Shown here in pieces: positions 1 to 5,864 of a stretch of 9,097 nucleotides of DNA. Location of the stretch: positions 1 through 9,097 of the forward strand of contig JAESUE010000403.1 of NCBI GenBank assembly GCA_016763235.1, given 5' to 3'. Position numbers and translations under genes: made by a program. Numbering within the stretch: position 1 is the first letter of the stretch; the number at the start of each line of letters is the position of its first letter. The stretch is from Pseudomonadales bacterium. GTDB lineage: Bacteria > Pseudomonadota > Gammaproteobacteria > Pseudomonadales > UBA3067. Below the pieces are notes generated by a model. That model was given only the letters and a program-made list of their open reading frames with translations, did no database searches and was not told where the DNA came from.

Positions 1-852
1 ATGACGCGGGTAACCGTCACCATAACCGATAGCAACAACGCCAATTCTCGAAGGCCGCTTGGCTTGCCAGGTGGCTCCGTAACCGATGCGATCTCCAGCT
101 GAAATTTCGCGCAGGCCAATAATGGTAGACCGCAACGTCATCGCAGCTTGCAAGCCCACCTGTGGCCCAGTGGAGTGAGCAAAGGGGGAACAACCGTAGA
201 GCATTATTCCCGGCCGCACCCATTGTTGAAATTGATCAGTGGTGGCTTCTGGCCAGGCCATAATACCAGCAGAATTTGCCAAACTAACGGCCTTTTGTTT
301 ACCCGAGACCATATCACTGAATGCTGAAATTTGCTTAGTGCTTACCTTGGAATCCAGCTCGTCAGCACTGCTTAGGTGACTCATCAATATCAGAGCCTGA
401 GAGTCGGCGTTTTCACTAAGCTGGCTGTACGCACTCTCAAACTCACCTTGCGAAAAACCTAAACGGTTCATTCCGGTATCGACCTTCAGCCACAAGTTCA
501 TTGTGTGCGCTAATGGTGACTTTTTTAGCAGCGTCAGTTGGTAGGCGCTATGAATCACGCAGGCAAAACCCTGCTTTGCAGCAACGTCTAATTCTTGCTG
601 ATCAAAAAAACCTTCGAGCACTAATATAGGATGCGGGCTGCTTGACCTCAACACCAACGCTTCTTCTAGATAGGCAACAGCAAACAGATCAACATGGTCT
701 TCCAATGCAGCCGCTACGGTTTTAATGCCGTGACCATATGCATCAGCCTTAACAACCGCTGCGATCTTCGCATGGGGAACTTTTTGCCGTACCACTTGCG
801 CATTATGACGAAGTGCTGAAAGCCTGATTTCCGCGCAACATGCCTGCCTCAC
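1..852 (-). CDS. alr: Alanine racemase, C-terminus cut by left window edge
   Basis: PLP-dependent cytosolic enzyme interconverting L- and D-alanine, which supplies D-Ala for peptidoglycan. The reading frame is open for 284 codons to the window edge; the family is about 360 residues, so the last part of the C-terminal domain is missing. Visible family motifs are the PLP-lysine motif VVKADAYGHG (Lys35), WLKVDTGMNRLGF (121-133), MSHLSSADE (157-165), SLANSAG (190-196), WVRPGIMLYG (211-220), and RIGYGATW with the second catalytic base Tyr258, followed by GYGDGYPR. The start is GTG at 852: it has a good Shine-Dalgarno (GGAGG, 863-859) six bases upstream, and an in-frame TGA at 879-877 excludes anything much longer. 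It lies 29 bases downstream of dnaB, the same neighbour as in pseudomonads, and is probably cotranscribed with it. There is no sign of damage. Confidence 0.96.
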   Translation of the reverse strand, partial: MRQACCAEIRLSALRHNAQVVRQKVPHAKIAAVVKADAYGHGIKTVAAALEDHVDLFAVAYLEEALVLRSSSPHPILVLEGFFDQQELDVAAKQGFACVIHSAYQLTLLKKSPLAHTMNLWLKVDTGMNRLGFSQGEFESAYSQLSENADSQALILMSHLSSADELDSKVSTKQISAFSDMVSGKQKAVSLANSAGIMAWPEATTDQFQQWVRPGIMLYGCSPFAHSTGPQVGLQAAMTLRSTIIGLREISAGDRIGYGATWQAKRPSRIGVVAIGYGDGYPRH

Positions 853-881
853 AACATACCCTCCACCTTTGGCCTCTCAGA

Positions 882-2264
882 TCACTGACCAAAATCAGCG
901 TAAGCATCGGGAGCTAAATCTTCAAACTTGGTATATCGCCCCAGGAAGGCCAGTTTTATATCACCAATAGGGCCATTTCGCTGCTTGCCGATAATAATTT
1001 CGCCAATACCCTTCAACGGATTATTTTCTTCTTTGTTGTAAACCTCATCCCGGTAGATAAACATAATAACGTCAGCATCTTGCTCGATGGCTCCTGATTC
1101 ACGTAAATCCGACATAATAGGACGTTTATTGGGCCGCTGTTCCAGCCCACGATTCAGCTGTGACAAGGCCATGACAGGACAAGACAACTCTTTAGCGAGG
1201 CCCTTTAAAGAACGGGAAATTTCAGAAACTTCTTCCACACGGGATTGTGAACCCGGTATCTGCATTAACTGTAGGTAATCAATAACGATCATAGCGATGC
1301 CACCATATTCTTTCACGACACGGCGCGAACGAGCTCGCACCTCGATGGGAGAAAGAGAGGGCGTATCATCAATAAGCAGCTTTTTATCTGCCAATAAACT
1401 GATGGCAGAATTCAAACGAGGCCAATCTTCTTCCTCAAGTTTTCCGCTACGCAAGCGCTGCAACTCAATGCGACCAAGAGAGGAAAGCATACGTGTGACG
1501 ATCGAATCAGCGGGCATTTCCATGCTGAACACCAACACCGGAAGCTCTTCCCGCATCACCACATTTTCTGCAATATTGATGGCAAACGTCGTCTTACCCA
1601 TGGAGGGTCGACCGGCAACAATCACTAAGTCTGAATCCTGCAGCCCTGACGTTAAATTGTCTAAATCAACAAAACCGGAGCTTAATCCAGTGAGGTCTGA
1701 GTCAGAAGAATAAAGCGCATCGATTTTATCCACCACCTTCGTTAACAGTGGTTTCATGGTTTGAGGGCCGCCCTGCTTAACGCCTTGCTCAGCAATTGCA
1801 AAGACTTTTCGCTCAGCATCGTCCAATAGCTCTTTTGAGTCCCGCCCATCGGGATTAAACGCATCACCCGCAATTTCACTGGAAACCTGTATCAACTGAC
1901 GCAAAACAGAGCGCTCGCGCACAATATTGCAGTAAGCGCGAATATTAACCGCCCCTGGTGTGCTGTTGGCCAGCTCACCCAGGTAAGCCACGCCACCCAC
2001 CTCTTCAAGCTGGTTGCGCTTATCAAGGGCCTCGGACACCGTTACTACATCAAGAGGAGTGTCAGACTCAGACAGTTGCCCCATAACACGAAACACCAAG
2101 CGGTGTTCATGACGATAAAAGTCACTTTCCGCGACAGCTTCGGCGACATCTAACCAAACACTATTGATCAACATTAAACCGCCCAGAATAGACTGCTCAG
2201 CTTCTAGGGAATGAGGGGGGATTTTTAAATCAGAGAGATCACGATCTGCTGCGGGTTCATTCAT
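882..2264 (-). CDS. dnaB: Replicative DNA helicase DnaB
   Basis: Hexameric 5'-3' helicase that unwinds DNA at the replication fork and recruits primase. At 460 residues it is full length. The N-terminal domain (about 15-120, starting at IPPHSLEAEQSILGGLM) is the primase-interacting region, followed by a linker and the RecA-like ATPase. Visible motifs are Walker A GRPSMGKTT (218-226, Lys224), SMEM (247-250), the SLGRIELQRLRSGKL segment (262-276), Walker B with VIDYLQLM (327-334), LSQLNRGLEQR (368-378), DLRESGAIEQDADV (386-399) and GKQRNGPIG (426-434). There is no intein or insertion, a feature sometimes found in dnaB. The ATG at 2264 matches the family N-terminus, but no clear Shine-Dalgarno precedes it. 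It follows a small membrane-protein gene by 87 bases and precedes alr by 29 bases. Confidence 0.98.
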   Translation of the reverse strand: MNEPAADRDLSDLKIPPHSLEAEQSILGGLMLINSVWLDVAEAVAESDFYRHEHRLVFRVMGQLSESDTPLDVVTVSEALDKRNQLEEVGGVAYLGELANSTPGAVNIRAYCNIVRERSVLRQLIQVSSEIAGDAFNPDGRDSKELLDDAERKVFAIAEQGVKQGGPQTMKPLLTKVVDKIDALYSSDSDLTGLSSGFVDLDNLTSGLQDSDLVIVAGRPSMGKTTFAINIAENVVMREELPVLVFSMEMPADSIVTRMLSSLGRIELQRLRSGKLEEEDWPRLNSAISLLADKKLLIDDTPSLSPIEVRARSRRVVKEYGGIAMIVIDYLQLMQIPGSQSRVEEVSEISRSLKGLAKELSCPVMALSQLNRGLEQRPNKRPIMSDLRESGAIEQDADVIMFIYRDEVYNKEENNPLKGIGEIIIGKQRNGPIGDIKLAFLGRYTKFEDLAPDAYADFGQ

Positions 2265-2351
2265 GAATATTATCAGGCCAACTTCAAAGTAAAATTCATT
2301 CTACTTGGGAAGTTCCGAGGAAGTCCAATACAGCTTTTGCTTAAAGCTCGT

Positions 2352-2657
2352 TCAATTAGAAGTCTTATTAGAATCGTCAACTACCGAGCTTCTCTTAACG
2401 CCATCATATCGCTCTGGAAACAGTTCACGATTAATGTGAGACATAAACCCGATAATAGTTAAAAAAGAAAACAAGCCACCAAAAATGCGTAACAGCACTA
2501 TATCAAGGTCATCATTACGCACATAATCCACCAAGATTTGATTCCCTAAATCGGGCAATTCAAATGATTTATATAAGGCGCACAGCAGTAAAGCTAAAGC
2601 AATAAAAAGAGTTTTCTTTCGCTGCTCTCGCAACTGTCTAGCAAAGATATCCAGCAT
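2352..2657 (-). CDS. Hypothetical small membrane protein, two predicted membrane segments
   Basis: I do not recognise this 101-residue protein. It has a basic N-terminus (RQLREQRKK, 8-15), a first hydrophobic segment at about 16-31, a polar acidic stretch (33-52), a second hydrophobic segment at about 53-72 containing Gly residues, and a hydrophilic C-terminus (75-101) ending in a Ser/Asp/Asn/Lys-rich tail. Positive charges flank both segments on the outer sides, so both ends are probably cytoplasmic. I accept it as a gene because its hydrophobic pattern is coherent, it fills the space between rplI and dnaB on the same strand, and no better frame exists there. An AGGAGG Shine-Dalgarno lies at 2685-2680, but 22 bases from the ATG and separated from it by a run of nine G; an in-frame TAA at 2675-2673 rules out a longer start. 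It may be the first gene of a transcript with dnaB and alr. Confidence 0.7.
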   Translation of the reverse strand: MLDIFARQLREQRKKTLFIALALLLCALYKSFELPDLGNQILVDYVRNDDLDIVLLRIFGGLFSFLTIIGFMSHINRELFPERYDGVKRSSVVDDSNKTSN

Positions 2658-2685
2658 AATACCCCCCCCCGATTAAGTGCCTCCT
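2658..2685 (-). promoter_or_regulatory. Ribosome-binding region interrupted by a G9 homopolymer
   Basis: Read on the minus strand, a consensus AGGAGG (2685-2680) is followed by nine mixed bases, then nine consecutive G (2670-2662), then TATT and the ATG at 2657. The AGGAGG is 22 bases from the ATG, too far for normal initiation. Either the G-run serves as an imperfect Shine-Dalgarno, or the distance is set by the length of the G-run. Poly-G tracts of this length are prone to slipped-strand length change. A regulatory effect here is inference. Confidence 0.45.
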
Positions 2686-2865
2686 ACTTTAATTAAAGAT
2701 TAGACAAAACATTCACGCACTACAATATTCAGAGAGAAAACCCCGGAGAAATACAGCACAATGTCGTTAAAAGTAAACGTCACACAAAGAAGCGCAAAGA
2801 AATCGAATTCTTTATAGGCAGTAGAAGGAAGTGCGAGAGGAGGCTTTAATATCGGCGAGAATAGC

Positions 2866-2930
2866 CGAATAAAATACCCCGCCACCAGCACACAACTAAC
2901 GTATGTTTAGCTGTGTCTTGGTGGCGGGGT
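2866..2930 (-). terminator. Rho-independent terminator of the rpsF-rplI operon
   Basis: The RNA reads ACCCCGCCACCA (2930-2919), a 31-base loop that itself contains a partial hairpin (ACACA with TGTGT), then the fully complementary TGGTGGCGGGGT (2887-2876), followed by the T-rich ATTTTATTC (2874-2866, preceded by T). The 12-base GC-rich stem begins 34 bases after the rplI stop codon, exactly where the ribosomal operon should end. The T-tract is broken by one A, so termination may be strong but not complete. Confidence 0.85.
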
Positions 2931-2964
2931 GTCTTTCACTATCAAATATGCGGAGCTGGTAAGA

Positions 2965-3411
2965 TTACTCTTCAACAACCACAACTTTAACGGTGCCAGA
3001 AACATCAGTATGAACTTGCACTGTGATGTCGTACACGCCTGTTTGGCGAATAGGCCCAGTAGGCATACGCACTTCTTTCTTTTCTATGTCAACGCCAGCA
3101 GCTTTAATGGCATCTGTCACATCGCGAGGCCCGATAGAACCGAAAAGTTTACCTTCATCACCGGCTTTTGAAGCAATGGTTACTTCTAATGCAGATAGTT
3201 TTTCCATTCGTGCTTCAGACTCAGCCAACTGCTCAGCCGCTTGCTTTTCAAGCTCAACACGACGCACTTTGAATTCCTCAAGGTTCGCACCTGTCGCAGG
3301 AACAGCCTTGCTAAATGGAATCAAAAAGTTACGAGCAAATCCGGCTTTAACTTCAACCTTATCACCCAGATTACCAGGATTACGGTTTTTTTCTAAAAGT
3401 ATTACTTGCAT
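2965..3411 (-). CDS. rplI: 50S ribosomal protein L9
   Basis: L9 binds 23S rRNA near the base of the L1 stalk and limits frameshifting. The 148 residues match the usual length. The N-terminal rRNA-binding domain begins MQVILLEKNRNPGNLGDKV and continues through VKAGFARNFLIP (21-32). A long connecting helix (about 43-75, rich in Glu, Ala, Arg and Lys) leads to the C-terminal domain with GDEGKLFGSIGPRDV (84-98) and the RMPTGPIRQTGVYDI segment (115-129). The frame is open further upstream to an ATG at 3432, but I chose the ATG at 3411: it gives the canonical N-terminus and is preceded by a GAGGGG Shine-Dalgarno at 3425-3420. It is the last gene of the S6-S18-L9 operon, 51 bases after the DUF2232-type gene and before a strong terminator. 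Confidence 0.98.
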   Translation of the reverse strand: MQVILLEKNRNPGNLGDKVEVKAGFARNFLIPFSKAVPATGANLEEFKVRRVELEKQAAEQLAESEARMEKLSALEVTIASKAGDEGKLFGSIGPRDVTDAIKAAGVDIEKKEVRMPTGPIRQTGVYDITVQVHTDVSGTVKVVVVEE

Positions 3412-3462
3412 CTCATTTTCCCCTCGTCTCAATACTTAGCACAAGAAACAATGTTCTTGATA

Positions 3463-4320
3463 CTAACTTTGAGAATCCTTTCTAAATCGATTTCTAAAAT
3501 CAAAGAAACTGTCTGCCAGCACCGCTATTACCAAAGGTAAGTAAATATACGGTCCCAACACAAAAGTTGCCACGTAAAATGCCGCTAAGCTGCGCTTACT
3601 CATGCCCAGCATCTTTACCAACCCATGAACCAACGCGATTCCCACCACTGTGATAGGTACCGTCAGCAACATGATCACCGGTGCAATAGGCGATTCTGCA
3701 CCTGCTGTTACTACGGCTAATACCAAAACAGCAGCAACTGCAGCGGGTAATTTCAACTGGTGAAATTCTTGCCTAAAACCACCCGGGTTATAAAGCATGG
3801 ACTGCCACCAGCGTGCCACGAGCAAGGCCAAAATAGCGGTACTCGCCAAGCTAAAACTGTAAAAGTTTGCCACCAACAGCTCGTATTGCTGAGCTTCTAT
3901 AACAGGCAAATCAAACTGCTTAGCCAAATCTATTTTTTCCGCCATCTGCTTCATGATATCAAGCAGTGTTGCAAACGGAGCAAGGTTTAGCTTCACAACA
4001 ACTAAAGCTACTATTGCCGCCAAAACCTGCTGAGCAATCATCGCATTCACAAGAGAGACGGTGCTTCTCAAAACAAGTGACGAAACGAACACCACCACAA
4101 TCAGCGGTAGCGCGACCCCATCACCCAAATACCAAAGGTAAGCGGCCGGTATTAGCGCCCAAAGGGCAACCAGAAAGCCCTCTGCAGCCCCTCGTTTCAA
4201 AACCACGAGCGCAACAACAGACGCACTCAGCCAAGATACGAGTGGAACCATTCCTAGCAACAGTGCCACTAACGCGGCACTGCGCCGGTCACGCATGGCA
4301 TATTCAGCCAGTGCACGCAT
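3463..4320 (-). CDS. DUF2232-type multi-pass inner-membrane protein
   Basis: This 285-residue protein has about eight hydrophobic segments: roughly 15-40, 47-63, 69-85, 88-110, 150-169, 191-206, 211-232 and 246-268. Between the middle segments is a soluble loop (about 112-148), and after segment five comes an aromatic, partly charged segment WWQSMLYNPGGFRQEF (171-186) that I recognise as characteristic of the membrane protein encoded between rpsR and rplI in pseudomonads and relatives (YybS/DUF2232 type). Its molecular function is not established, and the sequence shows no catalytic motif. The start ATG at 4320 follows AAGGAG (4336-4331) by ten bases. It lies 24 bases after rpsR and 51 before rplI, so it is cotranscribed with ribosomal protein genes. 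The family assignment rests on context and this motif from memory. Confidence 0.88.
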   Translation of the reverse strand: MRALAEYAMRDRRSAALVALLLGMVPLVSWLSASVVALVVLKRGAAEGFLVALWALIPAAYLWYLGDGVALPLIVVVFVSSLVLRSTVSLVNAMIAQQVLAAIVALVVVKLNLAPFATLLDIMKQMAEKIDLAKQFDLPVIEAQQYELLVANFYSFSLASTAILALLVARWWQSMLYNPGGFRQEFHQLKLPAAVAAVLVLAVVTAGAESPIAPVIMLLTVPITVVGIALVHGLVKMLGMSKRSLAAFYVATFVLGPYIYLPLVIAVLADSFFDFRNRFRKDSQS

Positions 4321-4344
4321 GCTCAGCAGGCTCCTTCTATATTC

Positions 4345-4572
4345 TTATTCGTGTCGATCTGTGTATGGAAGCAAAGCAAGGTAACGCGCTTGCTTGACTG
4401 CAGTTGTTAACTGGCGCTGGTAAATTGCTTTTGTACCAGTAATACGACTAGGTACAATTTTACCATTTTCACTCACATAGGCCTTTAGCAGTTCGATGTC
4501 TTTATAATCAACATGATCAATACCTTCGGCAGTAAATCGGCAATACTTACGTCTACGAAAAAAGCGGGACAT
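4345..4572 (-). CDS. rpsR: 30S ribosomal protein S18
   Basis: S18 pairs with S6 and binds the central domain of 16S rRNA on the platform of the small subunit. The 75-residue length is typical. The basic N-terminus MSRFFRRRKYCRF is followed by the diagnostic IDHVDYKDIELLKAYVSENG (18-37), KIVPSRITGTKAIYQRQL (38-55) and the C-terminal AVKQARYLALLPYTDRH (58-74). A clear AGGAGA Shine-Dalgarno lies seven bases before the ATG. It is 34 bases after priB and 24 before the DUF2232-type gene, within the standard operon order. Confidence 0.99.
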   Translation of the reverse strand: MSRFFRRRKYCRFTAEGIDHVDYKDIELLKAYVSENGKIVPSRITGTKAIYQRQLTTAVKQARYLALLPYTDRHE

Positions 4573-4606
4573 TTATTTTCTCCTGATTCGTGCGTTGGAA
4601 CCTCCA

Positions 4607-4918
4607 TTAGGAGGCCCCCCGTTCAATCTTTGTTGCGTGAAGCAATAATCTATAAGGCTCTGCTTGGTAACTAACTCGACCAATAAAACCTGTAACAACG
4701 AGATACTCACCTTCTTCGAGATCTTTAACACTCTGCTGTAGAGCATCACCACTAACCTGAATCATCACTTGGCATCGTGCTTCGCAAGATAAACCGGCTT
4801 CAAGCTGTTTAGAGCGATGCTCTAGAATAAATCGTTGGTGAGGAATCCCTGCTGGGCTGTGCCGAAGTGCGTCTGTTTTTAGCACACGACCGGATAGCTC
4901 CAAGCAGTTTTTTTCCAT
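4607..4918 (-). CDS. priB: Primosomal replication protein N, PriB
   Basis: PriB is a dimeric single-strand DNA-binding OB-fold protein that stabilises PriA at stalled forks and helps reload DnaB during replication restart. The 103 residues match the family length of about 104. The pattern LELSGRVLKTDALRHSPAGIP (6-26), then HQRFILEHRSKQLEAG (27-42), CQVMIQVSGDAL (49-60), EYLVVTGFIGRVS (71-83) and LLLHATKIE (91-99) follows the enterobacterial PriB plan strand by strand. The gene sits between rpsF and rpsR as in E. coli, 14 bases after the rpsF stop. No strong Shine-Dalgarno precedes its ATG, so translation may be coupled to rpsF. Its substrate partner, the DnaB helicase, is encoded about 2.3 kb downstream in this window. 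Confidence 0.96.
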   Translation of the reverse strand: MEKNCLELSGRVLKTDALRHSPAGIPHQRFILEHRSKQLEAGLSCEARCQVMIQVSGDALQQSVKDLEEGEYLVVTGFIGRVSYQAEPYRLLLHATKIERGAS

Positions 4919-4932
4919 TGCTTCGACGCTGC

Positions 4933-5373
4933 TTATGCGCTTGCGCTTGGAGCCTCGCTAGCTGGCGCAGCACTTTTGTCGTCTTTTTTAACCGGCGGAC
5001 GGCTTGACTCTGGGCGAGCATTCCTATCCGCAGATTGCCGATGAGTACGTTCATCAGCGACTTTTAACAATGGAGATTCGGCTGTAATGGCTTCATCACA
5101 TCGAACAACCAGATTACGGATAACCGCATCGTTAAAGCGAAAGTTGCTGGTAAGTTCATCAAGCACATCAGGTTTGCACTCGATATTCATCAGTACATAG
5201 TGGGCTTTGTGTAGCTTGTTAATAGGGTAGGCCATTTGGCGACGACCCCAATTTTCAAGACGATGAACTTTTCCGCCACCAGTGGTAACCACACCGGTGT
5301 ATCGCTCAATCATGCCGGAAACCTGCTCACTCTGATCGGGGTGAACAAGAAAAACAATTTCATAATGACGCAT
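4933..5373 (-). CDS. rpsF: 30S ribosomal protein S6
   Basis: S6 forms a heterodimer with S18 on the 30S platform. The core (1 to about 96) is canonical: MRHYEIVFLVHPDQSEQV, MIERYTGVVTTGGGKVHRLE (21-40), NWGRRQMAYPINKLHKAHYV (41-60) and FRFNDAVIRNLVV (78-90). A low-complexity tail of about 50 residues (97-146) follows, rich in Ser, Ala, Pro, Lys and Asp, and ending in SEAPSASA. The E. coli protein ends in a Glu pair extended by RimK; no such ending is present here. The start ATG at 5373 has a strong AAAGGAG Shine-Dalgarno (5385-5379) five bases upstream. It is the first gene of the operon, preceded by a long structured leader. Confidence 0.98.
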   Translation of the reverse strand: MRHYEIVFLVHPDQSEQVSGMIERYTGVVTTGGGKVHRLENWGRRQMAYPINKLHKAHYVLMNIECKPDVLDELTSNFRFNDAVIRNLVVRCDEAITAESPLLKVADERTHRQSADRNARPESSRPPVKKDDKSAAPASEAPSASA

Positions 5374-5413
5374 ACATGCTCCTTTCGGATGTATAAAACA
5401 GCCTTTGATTCAG

Positions 5414-5437
5414 CGCATTCCGAAAATTCGGCATACA
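5414..5437 (-). promoter_or_regulatory. Leader hairpin upstream of rpsF, possible S6:S18 autoregulatory element
   Basis: In the rpsF leader RNA, CCGA (5431-5428) pairs with TCGG (5423-5420) around an ATTT loop. Beyond one mismatch the stem continues for five more pairs, including G-U pairs. It ends about 28 bases before the rpsF Shine-Dalgarno. Many bacteria carry an mRNA motif in this position that the S6:S18 dimer binds for feedback control. I cannot confirm the match to that motif by eye. Confidence 0.3.
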
Positions 5438-5464
5438 GAACCAAAAGCAAGGAGTTATTCCACA

Positions 5465-5487
5465 TTGAACTAATCATATTAGCTCAA
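5465..5487 (-). promoter_or_regulatory. Ten-pair hairpin in the rpsF leader
   Basis: On the minus strand TTGAGCTAAT, a three-base ATG loop and ATTAGTTCAA form a ten-pair stem with one G-U pair, about 90 bases before the rpsF start. It could be part of the leader RNA structure or a DNA-level operator near the promoter. Nothing follows it that looks like a terminator T-run. Confidence 0.3.
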
Positions 5488-5596
5488 ATGAAAGCCGACG
5501 AATTCTATAGGAAAGATTGTTAGCATACAAGGCAAAAATCGCCCTCTCTCTTCGAAATACCATCGCATATCTATGCAGAAGAGCCATCAATGAATT

Positions 5597-5612
5597 ATTT
5601 AGGCGCCTAAAT
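5597..5612. repeat. Perfect 16-base palindrome upstream of rpsF
   Basis: ATTTAGGCGCCTAAAT reads the same on both strands. Outside it, GAATT on one side and AATTC on the other extend the symmetry if a three-base insertion is allowed. It could bind a dimeric regulator. It lies about 225 bases from the rpsF start, so its target promoter is uncertain. Confidence 0.5.
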
Positions 5613-5679
5613 TCAAAGAGCTACGGGATTACATAGAGCACTAGCTCTTAAAGCCGGTGTCATAGTGGATATTCATCAT

Positions 5680-5710
5680 GCTGGGTTTCACTTCGCTCTA
5701 CCCAGCCTAC
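5680..5710 (-). repeat. REP-like extragenic palindrome
   Basis: On the minus strand GTAG (5710-5707) is directly followed by GCTGGGT (5706-5700), a 13-base loop AGAGCGAAGTGAA, and ACCCAGC (5686-5680). A GTAG tetranucleotide before a short hairpin is the layout of REP elements mobilised by TnpA-REP (RAYT) transposases, and similar GGCTGGGT...ACCCAGC units are common between genes in gammaproteobacteria. Only one copy is visible here, so repetition in the genome is inferred. Confidence 0.5.
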
Positions 5711-5830
5711 AGGGTAAACAGCGCTATCAGTGGATCACTGGGAGCCGTAGATTCAACAGATTTCGACCCCACCAGCGCCTTTGCTTTGAAGGGGTGTATT
5801 TACCCCCCTAAGCCAGCGCACCCAAGCCTA

Positions 5831-5859
5831 GAAAAATTCGGCAAGCGCTATTCCCGCTT
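5831..5859 (-). terminator. Weak candidate terminator after ybiT
   Basis: Five bases after the ybiT stop, AAGCG (5859-5855) pairs with CGCTT (5847-5843) around a seven-base loop. Six bases later a run of five T follows (5836-5832). The short stem and the gap before the T-run make it a weak candidate. Confidence 0.3.
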
Positions 5860-5864
5860 ATAAC

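Larger units (their letters stand above)
2658..2964. other. Intergenic region between rplI and the small membrane-protein gene
   Basis: This 307-base stretch holds the rplI terminator (2866-2930), a small GC hairpin next to it (CGGC at 2853-2856 and GCCG at 2864-2867), a 12-base palindrome CTTTAATTAAAG (2687-2698), and the AGGAGG/G9 region before the next start. A 63-codon minus-strand frame (2891-2700) runs through the terminator arm and has no family features, so I do not call it a gene. The promoter for the small gene, dnaB and alr would be expected between about 2700 and 2850. I see only weak matches to sigma-70 elements and do not assign one. Confidence 0.5.
5374..5864. other. Gene-free region between ybiT and rpsF, rich in inverted repeats
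   Basis: No credible protein or tRNA gene is seen in these 491 bases. A 61-codon plus-strand frame (5678-5863) is a translation across a REP-like hairpin and other repeats, and I reject it. From ybiT towards rpsF the region holds a weak terminator, an imperfect direct repeat of ACCCA(A)GCCTA (5820-5830 and 5700-5709), a GGGGT/ACCCC hairpin near 5790-5806, a CAGTG/CACTG inverted repeat (5728-5740), the REP-like hairpin (5680-5710), an eight-base inverted repeat (5616-5623 with 5642-5649), a perfect 16-base palindrome (5597-5612), and two hairpins close to rpsF. The rpsF promoter must lie here. A TATAGA near 5505 and a TGCTAACAAT near 5520 are weak -10 candidates without good -35 partners. Confidence 0.6.

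Noticed and set aside
1297..1713. Long plus-strand open frames opposite dnaB, rplI, the DUF2232-type gene, ybiT and the kinase
   Set aside because: They are antisense shadows of well-supported minus-strand genes, with no recognisable domains.
882..2264. Possible intein or insertion in dnaB
   Set aside because: The motifs run without interruption and the 460-residue length is normal for an intein-free DnaB.
2700..2891. 63-codon minus-strand frame beginning MLVAGYFIRL, upstream of the small membrane-protein gene
   Set aside because: It starts inside the terminator stem of the rplI operon, has no Shine-Dalgarno or family features, and looks like translated T-rich intergenic DNA.
3412..3432. 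Longer rplI start at ATG 3432 (seven extra residues)
   Set aside because: The ATG at 3411 gives the invariant MQVILL N-terminus and has its own GAGGGG ribosome site, which lies inside the supposed extension.
5728..5740. CAGTG/CACTG inverted repeat and neighbouring sequence as a tRNA or integron attC site
   Set aside because: No cloverleaf can be drawn and the conserved attC core sequences are not present.
5678..5863. 61-codon plus-strand frame in the ybiT-rpsF spacer
   Set aside because: It runs across a REP-like hairpin and other repeats; its first residues are simply the translated hairpin, and nothing supports expression.
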